64,000 nucleotides of DNA, taken from Atherinomorus stipes. Its lineage: Eukaryota > Chordata > Actinopteri > Atheriniformes > Atherinidae. Shown one piece after another: positions 11,963 to 23,602 of this stretch. How positions within the stretch are numbered: position 1 is the stretch's first letter; each line of letters starts with the position of its first letter. The stretch lies in the NCBI GenBank assembly GCA_023101725.1, contig JALJCO010001157.1:310001-374000 (forward strand). Direction: 5' to 3'. The position numbers and the translations under genes were made by a program. The notes under the pieces were generated by a model. It searched no databases, was not told where the DNA came from, and saw only the letters and a list, made by a program, of their open reading frames with translations.

Positions 11963-14169
11963 TTTTTTGCACCCAAGACATCAATACCGCAAGAGCAACC
12001 ACATACAAGATACAGTCCCCCTGCGCCCGCCCCGCACAAAAAACCCCTGAAGCCACAAACAAAACCGCACCCCCCACCAAAGCGCCCGGCCCCCAACCAA
12101 CCCGCAGCCACACCGCCCGCACCGACACCAAGATGCCCGGCACGAATACCGAGGTACGAACCTCCGCCCCACCGCCCAGCCCTACCCAACACCTCCGTGT
12201 ACCCCCCCACACACGCACACACCCACCCACTCCGCTCTCCGACCTTACATACCCACACTCACTCCTCTCTCCACCCCCAACACTCTCCTCCCTCCACTGT
12301 CCACACCTACCCCCACCTCCTCATACCCTCTAACACACACATGCACTCCCCCCACATAACTGCACCAACCCCTCCCCACCCCCCCACACATACGCCCCCA
12401 CCTCCCTATACCCCCAATACCCCATACAGTCCCCCCCTTACATGTCCACCCCGCCCTCCCTCTGACCTATCACCTCCCGCCCTTCCTTCCTTCAGCCCCT
12501 CACGACCTCCCTACTAGACACTCACGGCATGCCCTCCTTCCTCCATCCCCCTTCCTTCACCACTTCCCACATCTCCTCCCTCTTCCAGCCCAGTTCCTCC
12601 CTCCCACTTTCCTCCTTCCACTCTCATTCATTATTCTCACATACCCACCTCTCTCTTGCCCATGCCCTCGTGCCTCCTGAGTGGTAGCTCGGGCCGGGGA
12701 AGGAGCCGCGAGTTCCAAGCCCCCAACACGTTCCCCCCACCACCACCCCCCCCATCCCCCACCCCCGGACGCAGCAGGCCAGGCTCCCCCAGGCCAGCAG
12801 ATCCCCCGCAATGCAGCCAGCCTTACCACTGGCGCGTGAAGTAGCCACTGTCCCCCCTCCCCCCAGTAGCGCCCGGGAGACCGGGGTATGAAAGGACCCT
12901 GTCCCCCCCCACCCCCCACTCATGACTGTGTGTGTAAGATGTGTGTTGTTTGCAGTTAAAACTAAGGGGCAGTGCCAAGTCATGCCGGGAGTGGGGTCGC
13001 GTAGGGGGCATGTCCCCCCAACCGGCCCCTCCCTCCTACCACACACTATATGGCCCGCCCCTCAGAAGTGGTTGTGAGCTGTTGTTATTTTATGTGTTTA
13101 GGTGTCTAAGTGTGGTTAAAACTGGGGAGCAGGCTGCCTTAGACGTGGCAAGCAAAGGCACTTTGGTGCCTTCCCTCACCACGCCCGCTTGACACGCTCC
13201 CTCCCCAAAACCCTACGGTGTGTGTGTGAGGTAGAGCAGGGGGGGGGGGGGGTCTTGGGAAGGGAGACCAGGGGGTATGAATTCCCCCTGGAAGAAGAGC
13301 CGTTACCGGCATTAGGTACCCCTGCCTCCCGGGATCCCCCCAGGGCAGAAAGGGCAGGCATGGCCGCCCCCACGGCCCGGCGTCCGGCGTTCAGCACAGA
13401 GGGGCCAGCCTCAGCCCCTGGGGGCGCTCGACCACGCCAGGCCAGGGAGGGGGGAAAAGGGACGGGAAGCGGAAAGGGTCGGCGGAGGGGCCAGAGTCAC
13501 CGGCCCAACATCCCCAGGCCTCGCAAACCCCCCAAGAGGCACGCAGAGCTGCTATTTTTTTTTTTTTTTTTTTTTTTCTCCCCCTTTCCTCCCCCCCCCC
13601 CCCCCCCCCCCCAACCTGACACACACAACCCCCCAATGCCCCCACCCCCGCACCCAAACACCCATCATCCATGCACCCCCACCCACCCACCCACTCCCCC
13701 CCCCCACAGGCAGCCACACACACACACACCGCATTCACGCCCCCTCCAGTCACACACCCACCTACACATACCAAGGACGGGGACGCGGGGCCACCAGCCC
13801 CCCCCGCCACCTGCTTAATGAGGTTAAAATTTGAAATGGATGACATAATCAGAGATCCAAAGGAGATTTATAATAGTACATTAAATGTTCAGAATTTAAG
13901 GTATGTTTGCGAATTTATATGGACCGAACATCGATGACCCATTTTCTTTGACTCATTTTTCTGCTTTGATAAGTACTAGATAGAGAATAATTGGGGAGAC
14001 TTCAACATGGTGTGTGATCCAGAAATAGACAGGCTTAGTCCAGCAGGAAACAGTAAAAGATGGAAGTCATTAGAAATTGTTAAACAGTACATGAAGGACT
14101 TTGGCCTCTGTGATGCGTGGCGATCACTCAACCCCACCACGAGACAATATACCTATACATATACCTTTA
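11924..14169 (-). mobile_element. L1/Tx1-like LINE, copy B, with twin-primed (inverted) 5' end
   Basis: A 2.2-kb insertion bounded by a perfect 18-bp duplication. Its left edge is a long T run (11924-11960), the poly-A tail of a minus-strand element. From there to about 13,815 the G-rich LINE tail reads on the minus strand. The remaining 13,815-14,169 is a piece of the endonuclease region in the opposite orientation. A 3' segment in one direction, a 5' segment inverted, and one shared target duplication are the signature of twin priming during target-primed reverse transcription. Most of ORF2 is missing at the junction. Confidence 0.9.
13815..14169 (+). pseudogene. Inverted fragment of LINE endonuclease
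   Basis: The plus strand encodes, with frameshifts, peptides matching the endonuclease of copy A from about residue 75 to residue 190. Recognisable pieces are LKFEMDDIIRDPK, VCDPEIDRLS and VKQYMKDFGLCDAWRS. It is a relic of the 5' part of the LINE, turned around relative to the rest of the insertion. It lacks the first 75 residues with Asn7 and Glu36, and the final Asp/His pair, so it cannot be functional. Confidence 0.9.
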
Positions 14170-14187
14170 CTATAATAAAGACTTCTT
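14170..14187 (+). repeat. Target-site duplication, right copy
   Basis: An exact 18-bp copy of 11906-11923, closing the twin-primed LINE insertion. Confidence 0.92.
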
Positions 14188-15377
14188 ATTGACTAACAAA
14201 AGACTATTAATACTTTTAACCAAAACGAATGAGTCAGTTGGAATAATCAAATAGCTGGATTGCATTTTATAAACACCTGAAGTTATCATTGTAAGCATGG
14301 TTGCCTGTATATTTTAATTTGGGTGTACAATGGGGGGAAAATGAGGTATGTCACAGATTTAACAGTGATGCTCTCTGCTACCTATTTTACATTTTAGGGG
14401 GTCTTGGATCATTACATAGACATCGCTGGTTATTCAGTCATCTGTTAGTGCCTTCCTGAAGAATAAAAATGGAACAAAAGACGGTACTAATGACAAAAGG
14501 CGATCAGCTGATAATTGATAACAGATGTCACGAGCCACGGACTGAGCATGGTCACGTAACGAGGCGGCAGCCAGCAACGACTCCGAGAGCAGCGACATAT
14601 GTGCAAAGCAAAGACCGTAAAGGAGTGAAACTAATGGAAAAAATAAATAAATAAATGCCTAAATGCGGTAAAAGTGCAGGTGTTTCACGAAAGGAAAAGT
14701 ACATATTAAAACACCTTCATCTCCCGCAGGTGCTACACGAATATTCCTCACTCTAATGTTTAACCAGAAACTGATGTTGTTGATTTATTAATATATTTTT
14801 AATAACCCTCAGCCCCCCCCCCCCCCCCCCCCCAACCTAACCTCTGAGGATACGACCTAACAGGAAAAGAGTCAGTGCACACGGCAAATCTGTGGCAACA
14901 CTCCTGCAAACATTAATTTCTCAACCTCACATTTTAGCTTTGAATACTCAGTATTACTTCAAAATTTATAATTTAATTTACTTCTCAAAAATGGAACCCC
15001 AAAGCAAATTTATTTGATGATTATTAGTGGTTTAACTACTTAGCTCAGCATGAACTCAGCTCGTAGCACTAGCAGCACCGAATGCACACTGCTAATTAAT
15101 ATATTAAAAAATATAAATTCACTTACCGAAAAAACTGCAGCAGAGAGACTTCTTAGACGGTCTGTTAGTGCATTCAACAGCAGAGAAAGCCATATTTGTC
15201 CAATAACTGCACGAAAATATCCGAACGTGAATCAACATGAACACAAACGCGACCAACTGGCCGAGCAGAGTGAAAGTGGCCGTAGTGTTTCAGGCGAGGC
15301 CGAGGCTGAGACTGAGGCCTTCCCGGAGCGAGCAGCGCGGGGCAGGAAGCTAGCAACGACATTCCCACACCTGTCAA
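14188..15377. other. AT-rich sequence, no gene recognised; poly-C run at 14814-14833
   Basis: Short frames only. A homopolymer C run of about 20 lies at 14814-14833. A 130-codon frame at 15050-15442 crosses into the tail of the I-group LINE and is not considered real. Confidence 0.35.
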
Positions 15378-15525
15378 TCAAAAGGACGCGCCTTCTTCTT
15401 CTTCTTCAGATGACGTTTTATGGCGGTTGGCAACCAACGTAAAGTGCATTACCGCCACCTTCCGGAGGGGAGTGTGGGCCGGGATGGCCCCCATAGGCTC
15501 AAACGCTTCTCCTTATGAAGGTTAA

Positions 15526-16696
15526 AGGAGCCCTATCATGAAAAATTGACTTTTAAGAGCTTTTCAGCATGTCAGTGTGTTATTTCCTCATCAAGAAATG
15601 ATTTAAATCGTTATTTTTCTTCATTCATGCATATGTGAGTAATCTACATGAATATTTAAACCAAGCGCTACCTCCCTGCAAACGGCTGACGATCCACCTC
15701 GTTACGTATGAACGTGGCACCAATCACGAAGTGACAAACACGCATGCGCAACATCGTAGCAAGACGCCCTCTGTTGAACAGAAACTCAGAGAATCCTATA
15801 CACACTCTCTGAGGAAGAAACTAACACCTGCAGGAAGATTTCTTCAGAGACAAGCAGCCATCAGCTAACAGACGTTTGCTCCAGATTTCAGGAGAATTTT
15901 CTTCCTTTTTTTCCCCTTTTTTTAAGCTCTAGCAAGTTGGGGAAAATGCAGTTACGTTCAGCGTGGTTATGTTCACCGTGGGAGTTTATTTGTTGTACTG
16001 GATGAATCGACTTGCCAGAAGTGGTTGGATTATAACTTCAGGAGCAGGAAAAAAACTCAACTTTGTGTGTGAACTTCACTCCTGACAACTTCATGAATCT
16101 CGGGCAGTAAAGTGTTTTTTTCTCTGGGATTACTTCTGAAACCTGACGCAGTTCCTACCATAAAAACGCGCACGGACAGACAACAACACTGGTGAGTCAA
16201 CACATCTCTCAGCTCAATGCTAACTGTTAGGCTATGATTTGTTCGCTAATTTACTTACTTGTCAGGGGTCTCTGTGGTACTTCTGTGGTACTGCGTATAC
16301 TTCAAACTCCATATCAGACTCTGGGTCGAGCGCATACAGCTCCATAACAGGCTGGTCTGTTTTATCCCGTCCATCGGAGTAATTATCCATCAATGTTTAC
16401 TACTAACATCCACATGAGAGCTGCCGATGCCGGTGCTACAGACAATTCTGTGACCCTTCAGAATAAGTGTCTCTTCCGGGGCGACGTCATGAAATGGGCG
16501 TAAAACATGCTGCAATTGGTCGAGAGCTCCGCGGTTCAGTACAGTCAGCCATCTTACTTCCGTGTTGGAAATTAGATGCATCGAAAAACTAATATTTAAC
16601 ACCAAATTAGTTTCTATAGTAACGATGGGAACATATCTAGCTTATAAATGCCTATATTTGACTTTTGGAACATTTGAAAAGCATGATACAGCTCCT
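15526..16696. mobile_element. TTAA-flanked non-autonomous element 1
   Basis: 1,171 bp bounded by TTAA at 15522-15525 and 16697-16700. The left end 'aggagccctatcatg' matches the inverted right end 'aggagctgtatcatg'. TTAA duplication is the mark of Kolobok and piggyBac transposons; the superfamily cannot be decided here. No transposase is present. It sits inside the I-group LINE and is therefore younger than it. Confidence 0.85.
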
Positions 16697-16700
16697 TTAA

Positions 16701-17368
16701 ATACGGCGACTCAGACCCGTTTTTCTTAGAAATTTAAGCACAGCGTTCCCTTTTCTCACAATCATGCAACCCTTTAAGACAGCACTGACATTAAATGAAA
16801 ACCCGTTTTCCTTCATCCGGGCCTCAAGCTCTCTCCTCTTGACAATACTTTGAACAATAAATAAGAACATGTTCAACTGTTTCCATCTCTCCACAGTGCT
16901 CACACTCCCCAGTCAGATGTCTACCAATTATTTTCAGGGTGCTGTTTAGGCCAGTATGTCCAAACCTCATCCTTGTTAACAGATCCTCCTCTCTCTAGTG
17001 AGACCCACTCCCAGTCCCCCTCCTCCCACTTTCTCCTGAATAGAGTAATAAAACCTACCATTTGGACTCCCATCCCAATCTCGCTGCCAAGCCTGTTTCA
17101 GGGCTCCTGTACCAATACCCTTCACTTTAGCCTTACTGTATTTTACTGGGAAGTCCACAGCTGCCTTACCTGCTCCCTTCTTTGCATATTTATCTGCCAG
17201 CTCATTACCTTCCATTCCTACATGGGCTGGCACCCACACCAACACCTCTGCCCCCACTGCTCTCAACCTATAAAGTGTTTGGGATATCTCCAGCACAATG
17301 TCCATTCTAGAGTCAGACTGAATGTTCCTAATACTATGTAGTGCGCTGCTAGAATCTGATGCCACCAT
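16701..17368 (-). pseudogene. LINE RNase H domain and C-terminal zinc finger, fragment
   Basis: From 17368 leftward the frame gives SDSSSALHSI and then VWVPAHVGMEGNELAD. These are the third and fourth catalytic-site motifs of LINE RNase H, the enzyme that removes the RNA strand after reverse transcription. Further on, in the same orientation, come GHTGLNSTLKIIGRHLTGEC and EHCGEMETVEHVL, a Cys/His finger typical of the C-terminus of I-group LINEs. The fragment starts exactly at the target duplication, so it is a 5'-truncated insertion. It then decays through stops and frameshifts. Confidence 0.85.
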
Positions 17369-17383
17369 TCAAAAGGACATGCC

Positions 17384-18500
17384 CTAAATTATGCGTAATT
17401 TAAAGAATAAATAACATCTAAATGGATGAGTTATAAAAAAATTCACCTTCCTCACAGCTGACATGAAGGTAAACTTGACCTATTAAAGGGGAAGTTCAGA
17501 ATTGGCTCATTTACAAGTGAGCCAGAATACTACTTATCACTGAAGACAGTTTTGACATATTTCATCCCGTTCTTCCAGTTCCAGGAGGTTGCTGATGCGA
17601 ATGCTAGTGGAAGTCAATAGGAATCTGCTAGCCTGTCATTAAAACCAATCTTATCCACTTCACAGAAGATCCGAGGCAAATCAGCAAGTCTATCTGTGTA
17701 AATGCCGTGTTAAACTAGTAAATTCATGTGTTTAAACAAGTAAAACTAGCCTCGTATGACAAATTTAGCATTTCATATTGAGGAACTAGTTTCTTACCAG
17801 CTTTCTACCTTTGCCAGTGTATTTCGGTTCATAGAGACATGCTGACAGTTAGTTTGATGAAAAAAGTTTGAAATCGTCTTCAAAATCCGACATATCCTCA
17901 TGCCTTTCAGATGCGGCCGTAGTTTAGACTTTATATTTGTATAATCAAATTCCGTCATGCTAGTAGCAGCAGATGACATCACTCTGCTGCCAAATTCAGG
18001 AAGTAAAATTTTGTAAAGTTTCTCAGCAGCAACATGCAACATTTCGTTGTTCGTGGTTATTTTTATTTGTAACACTATTCTATTAACACGGCATTTACAC
18101 AGATAGACTAAAGTTATAAATGATTTGCCTCGAATGCTCTGTGGAGTTGTTTAAAATTGTTTTTAATGACAGGCTAGCAGATTCCTATTGACTTCCACTA
18201 GCATTAGCATTGGCGGCCCACTGGAACTAGAATAGCGGGATGAAATATGTTGAAACTGTCTTCAGTGAGAAGTAGCATTCTGGCTCACTTGAAAATGAGG
18301 CCCTATGTCAAAAATCCTGAACTTCCCCTTTAAACCTAAAATGATTTTTCGAACCAGGCTGTAAACATGTTTATTTCTGCTGTGAAGTTGGCGTTTTTAA
18401 CATGGGAGTCTATGGGGATTTGCTCTGTTTTGGAGCCAGCCCCTAGCGGATGAAGGGAGAACTACAATTATTTGAAACTCAAAAGTAGCTTCACTGTTCT
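17384..18500. repeat. Older dispersed repeat, host of two insertions; also at 41.1-41.4 kb
   Basis: The segments 17384-17482 and 18334-18480 together are the reverse complement of about 41180-41410. Shared landmarks are 'gttaaaaacgccaacttcac' at about 41238 and its inverted match near 18390, and the 'ctgtgaggaaggtgaat'-type stretch. The I-group LINE lands at its left edge and a TTAA element splits it. Its class is unknown. Confidence 0.65.
17487..18329. mobile_element. TTAA-flanked foldback element 2
   Basis: 843 bp between TTAA at 17483-17486 and 18330-18333. The arms are long: about 17487-17730 and 18085-18329 are inverted copies, starting 'aggggaagttcag' and including 'tcctattgacttccactagc' with its inverted partner. 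The middle is unique and non-coding. It is inserted in the dispersed repeat at 17384-18500. Confidence 0.88.
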
Positions 18501-20285
18501 GAGGCGGAGTTTGCCCCTTGGGAAAAATGTAAGCGACAATTGTCGACTCCATTAAAACAGCACAGCACAGCACCATCATCCACTATGATCTCAACAATTA
18601 AAATTAAAAAAGCAGAAGTTAGGACACAGCGGCTGTACTGCACAATGTTAAATACACTTTGTGAATGTAGCCTAGAATAGAACTGGTTACATTTAAACAT
18701 AAATATGAAAAATATAATCATGCTGGTAATAACTTAGTTTGTGTTCTGTCCCTTAGGTTCTGCCCTCTACCACTCCGCAAATGCAGCTGATATGCAACAT
18801 CTTACAGACAGGTAATGGTCAACAGAATTACAACAGTAGACACACCTGGTGATTTGGTACTTTGCCAAATTACTGTATAATAGTATAATCAGCTTTTGGA
18901 AAACAAAATAGTTGTCCATAGTATTTATGTATTTTAGTAACACTACAGTATTCAAAGTAGCGGTAATTATATTAATTAGAACCACACTTTGTTATTATTT
19001 GCAAGACGAATCAGAGACATTACAAATCCGCAGTCCATAATCAAAATCAATGTTTTCTCATAAGCTTTACCAGTCATTCCGCAGCCTCAATATTAAATCC
19101 ATGCATAACTGTAATCAATTCAATAATTGTAATCAACGCAGCTACAGTGTGGTACCTTTTAAAGTGATATTAGCTGCTAATGTTAGCTGCTAACATTTAG
19201 GCTTGCGCAGAGACCCTGGCATCAAGTCTAACTTAGTAAATATAATTATTGTGATTTTGTCCAAATATCAATTACAATGTACAGTATGTTTTTTTTTTAG
19301 CTCAGAATATTTACTGAGAGTGATTTAATGATACAGTTTAAACATTACATGAGACAATGTGCAGCAGTCACTGCATGGAACATCATTCACTCTCAAAAAA
19401 TGTGGTTTCAATAACAGTTTGACCGATACTGAACTAAAGAGTGCTGGCAACAACCATCTTACTGTTTAAATACTCTTGTTGCATACAAAATTTGTAAACT
19501 GACAGTTATTGTTTTTTTCAAATTTTTTTTACTGCATTTTTCTTTAAGAGAAAAGTGAATCATTTTATCTGTCATCATCAGTCTCGTCTTTCTCCATCAG
19601 TGACAGTGTGACTTGGTCATTTCATCAATACTTACGGTGCTTAACAATTTATACATAAATGTTTAGAATTCCTACTTGGGATTGATCGGACGGTTCAACT
19701 TGAAGGACACCGTCTGGAGAGTCACGAAGTCAACAAATCCAACCCAAGTTGCAAGGCAGATGAACTAAAGGCGTGTCAGGGACTAAATCTCTCTTCAGTG
19801 ACTGGTTTTGAAGACAGTCATGATCGGTAAGAAATATTAATTTAAAAGTTTTATATTTCTGTCTGTATACTGCATTTCTTCTTGTACCCATCCTGTATGT
19901 GACTTTATCTCCTCCTTTTTATGCTTTTCTTTTCCATCTCTTCTCCTTTGCCTCTTCTCCTCCTCTATGCAAGTGACAAGTCAGATGCAGACTGTTTCAA
20001 TTGAAAGTCATACCTACAATTTATGAAATAAAAAGTTTTTTGAAAATTTGCAGTGCATCACAGAATATCAAAAGCTACTCTAATACTACTCTTTATAATG
20101 TTCTGTGTTCCGAAGATGCTGTTAGACAAAACCCAGTGACTGCCTGAGTGTCGGATAAAGACGCTGAAGTCATGATGGTTAAATGGCTTCATCTGGTTGG
20201 TGACAGGGATGGTGGAAGAAAACAACACCAAAAATATGCTGATGAGAAGAAAAGGGCTGAAGCTGACAGTTAAGCCAAATTGAAA
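18501..20285. other. AT-rich sequence without recognised features
   Basis: Only short frames of 60-80 codons are present. No splice-supported exon chain, transposase motif or clear repeat was found. Confidence 0.35.
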
Positions 20286-20289
20286 CTAT

Positions 20290-20605
20290 CTTCATTTTTA
20301 CAGTTACATACTGTAAATATATTTGTGCACTGTTCACATCTTTTTTGTACTGTTTCTATATTTTTACACAGTATTTTGTACACACGTGCAAGGAACAGCA
20401 TTTGAATGGTTGCATTTTTTGTACTGTCATTATATTTTTACATTACAATGAAGTATCCTGCACACACACATTGAACAGCATTTGATTGCTTACATATTTG
20501 CATTCTGTTATATTTTCACAACAATGAACTGTACGCAAAATTGCATTTGATTGACAGCTTATACTGTATTTGCACTGTTATATCTTTACACAATGAACTG
20601 CATTT
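20290..20605 (+). repeat. Degenerate tandem repeat, about 90-110 bp unit
   Basis: Three to four diverged copies of a unit containing 'gaacagcatttgattg', a variant of 'ttgcactgttatatttttac' and 'acaatgaactg' follow one another. Confidence 0.6.
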
Positions 20606-20744
20606 GATTTTGAAATATAACTTTGAAGGAAAATTTGTGTGTTTCTTTTTCATATTGATTTTGGATGGTTAAAGTGATTCATGATCAGGGCAACTTAACC
20701 AGTACTTATATTTCACTTCATTTTTTATTATTACTTGGTGCCAG

Positions 20745-21262
20745 ATTTCACCTCTGTCAACTGTACATGGGCCACAGTGAATAAAAAGAACTGAGGCACA
20801 CGTATTCCGTACCTGGCCCAGCTATAAACCACATAGTAATTTATATTTGGTTTACTTCTGGTAGAAATCTGGTATTCCTATGGTTCAGTTAGGCTACTAC
20901 AGCCTAGGGCCAGATGTGGCCCATCATTCACTTCCGTAAGTGGGCCAGGTAAAAGGTTTGGCATAGGTTAGTTTAGCGTCTGGGTAAAATCTGGATTTTG
21001 GTCTTTCAGCCACATGTGGGCCACTTGAGAGCCATTAGGCTTTACCAGAACTCAGCCATACAGGCAAGCCCGATGAGGCCCAGCTATAAGCCATATGAAC
21101 TCCTTTGCAGTTGGTTCAGCTGTGGTAGAGGTCTGGCTCTGTTATGGTTCAGCACAGCTTTCATATACTTGGGCCAGATATGGGCCTTCATTCACTTCCA
21201 AAAATGGGCCACGTCTTTGCTGTTCATCTGGGCCACATCCGAACCAAAGGAAATTTGCTATT
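20745..21262. repeat. Degenerate TGGGCCA-rich satellite
   Basis: Motifs such as 'gggccagatatgggcc', 'gggccagatgtggccc', 'tgggccacttgaga' and 'gaggcccagctataa' recur irregularly. Longer parallels also occur, such as 'cccagctataaaccacat' at about 20818 versus 'cccagctataagccatat' at about 21080. They form an old tandem array with a unit of several tens to about 260 bp. Frames across it have no support as genes. Confidence 0.65.
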
Positions 21263-21331
21263 AGGGTGGAGCACATGTTCAGGTTCTCTCGTGCGGTCCG
21301 TTGGTTTTCCCGTTTCTCTCCCAACTCAAGG

Positions 21332-21392
21332 TGTGCATGGTGAAGCCAGATCAATGAAGTTGCTGTACGAATCAGAATATGTTTTGGACAGG
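21332..21392 (+). repeat. Direct repeat flanking the foldback element, copy 1
   Basis: 'gtgtgcatggtgaagccaga' and the following 40 bases recur at 22818-22877 with about five differences. The two copies lie on either side of the inverted-repeat element at 21525-22659, so the flank was duplicated. Confidence 0.75.
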
Positions 21393-21524
21393 TATGAGAA
21401 CTTAACTGATTTATTGTATTTGGGAATTACTTTTTTATTATGTATAATTGTGTGTTCTGACAATTTATTAGATTTGATTGTTATTTCAGTTTTCAAATGT
21501 AAAAATATATAAATTTGTGATAAC

Positions 21525-22659
21525 AGGGGATTATCACGCTTCCGCGTTCCGGATTCCGGAAGTTGAAACATTTGACACTTCCTCTTCCGGGCCATGTTAA
21601 CGACAGCCGTTTCTGCTCTGTTATACTGTTTAAATCGAATAAACTCCAAACATACTCAAGTTTTCATTCTAGACTGAAATGATACTAAGGAAGAAGTGGA
21701 TCAAAGCGATCGATTCGCCGCGGTGAAGGGCCGAACTTTATAATAAAACACACGTTTGTTTGTCGCCGTTGGGGCACAACACCGGCACTTCACAGCATGC
21801 TAGCATTAGCCAGCTAGCGTTTACTGACGTGCTTAACGTGCGTCTTAAAACACACAAACATCTGAAACTCGGGCCTGTACCCCCCCGTTTCCAGTGGAAC
21901 AACTGGGGACTGCCAAGAAAGGAGACGCTTTCAGATGCTTGTGTGTTTTCAGCCGCACAAAGTTAGGCACGTCATCAAGCTGGCTAATGCTAACCTGCTA
22001 ACAGTAGTCCGTCAGCTACTACTCTGTTAAACTTTGTTAATCGGATAAACGCCAATGCTAAGTTTTCATTCCAGACTGAAGTGATGCTAAGGAAGAAGTG
22101 GATTAAATCGACCGATTCGCCGCGGTGAAGGACCGAACTTTATAATAAAACGACACACGTTTGTTTGTGGCCGGCAGACTGCGCAGTCATGTTAGCAGGT
22201 TAGCATTAGCCAGCTCGATAACGTGCCTAACTTTGTGCGGCTGAAAACACACAATCATCTGAAAGTGTCTCTTTTCTTGGCAGTCCCCAGTTGTTCCACT
22301 GGAAACGGGGGGGTACAGACCCGATTTTCAGATGTTTGTGTGTTTTAAGACGCACAATGTTAAGCACGTCAGTAAACGTTAGCTGGCTAATGCTAGCATG
22401 CTGTGAAGTGCCGGTGTTGTGCCCCACCGGCGACAAACAAACGTGTGTTTTATTATAAAGTTCGGCCCTTCACCGCGGCAAATCGATCGCTTTGATCCAC
22501 TTCTTCCTTAGTATCATTTCAGTCTAGAATGAAAACTTAAGTATGTTTGGAGTTTATCCGATTTAAACAGTATAACAGAGCAGGAACGGCTGTCGTTAAC
22601 ATGGCCCGGAAGAGGAAGTGTCAAAATCCGGGCACTTCCGGTAAGCGTGATAATCCCCT
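21525..22659. mobile_element. Large near-palindromic inverted-repeat element
   Basis: About 1.13 kb. The terminus 'AGGGGATTATCACGCTT' at 21525 has its reverse complement ending at 22659. The arms are about 460 bp (21525-21990 and 22190-22659) and highly similar. The centre (about 22035-22165) carries a second, direct, diverged copy of arm sequence 21650-21750. It has no transposase. Superfamily is unassigned because no target duplication was identified. Frames seen on both arms are mirror images, not genes. Confidence 0.88.
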
Positions 22660-22817
22660 ACTGAGTGGGTGATACAATTCTGTGGTATATTTTAAGCTGT
22701 AAAACAAAGTCTGCCACAGTGTAAATAAACATTTACACTATGTATTTTTTTTATTTTTATTAACTGTTAGTCGGCACACTCTTTCACTCTGTTTGCTAGA
22801 AGCCCCACTGAGGAGAG

Positions 22818-22877
22818 GTGTGCATGGTAAAGCCAGATCAATGAAGTTGCTGCACTGATCAGAATATGTTTAGGACC
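22818..22877 (+). repeat. Direct repeat flanking the foldback element, copy 2
   Basis: The partner of 21332-21392. Confidence 0.75.
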
Positions 22878-22879
22878 GT

Positions 22880-23416
22880 GTCGTCCCCCCAGAATAAACC
22901 CACCAGCTGGTTGCAAGACAACAGAGCTCTCCGCCTCATCCTTCAGGTACAGACACAACGCAGATTTTAGAAGGTGCGGAGTCAGACCGGCTACATATAG
23001 CTTTATTTTAGTTTAATTAGTGAGATGGAGGGGTTTCCATCTGCAGGAGTTTTTCCTCCTGCAGATGGAGACTGCTTAAAATGGATCAGCTGTAGGTGTT
23101 TATTCCAGCATTTATCTGGGATGTGAACTTTAAGGATATTTCATGGGACTCCACTGCATGAAACGGTTTCATTAGGACTTTAAACAAAAATTAACCTTTT
23201 TTGTCATCAGTGGGGTTTTTAAATCACCACGTTTCAGTCATTTATTGATGATTATTCTTGATTATTCTGTGATGAAGTTCAGAAATGTAATGTACCTTCA
23301 CAGCATTCAGCTGTCACATGATCATTAATATGATTATATTGTAATAAATGTGGGTTTTACTTTCAGCTGAAAGCTAAGAATGTCAGAACCTCAGAACAAA
23401 CACACAGACAGGGATG
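22880..23416. other. No gene recognised
   Basis: AT-rich sequence with a short inverted motif around 'tttttcctcctgcagatgga' (23047-23067). Nothing else is supported. Confidence 0.3.
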
Positions 23417-23602
23417 TAGTACAATAAAAGAATCTTTATTAATGGACTAAGTTCCTAAGATACGCGTGTGGGGGGAACCTGGAAGAAAGATACTGGTCGG
23501 GGCACAGGCTTCCTTCTGGACAGTCACAGCAACAGACTCACCTTTACTGAAAGTCCACTACAGTCCCAGTGACAATCCACAACACATTGGCTAGGTTCAC
23601 TA

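Larger units (their letters stand above)
15393..17368 (-). mobile_element. I-group (Nimb-like) LINE, 5' truncated, with nested insertion
   Basis: A minus-strand LINE 3' portion. It ends at the left in a (GAA)n-type tail (TTC repeats at 15392-15403 on the plus strand) and carries an RNase H domain and zinc-finger C-terminus at the right. It is flanked by an imperfect 15-bp duplication: 'tcaaaaggacgcgcc' at 15378-15392 and 'tcaaaaggacatgcc' at 17369-17383. A TTAA element (15526-16696) splits it. An RNase H domain together with a short simple-sequence tail points to the I/Nimb group. The exact family is not certain. Confidence 0.8.

Noticed and set aside
15050..15442. 130-codon plus-strand frame
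   Set aside because: Its end lies in the antisense of the I-group LINE tail, and it has no recognised domain or splice context.
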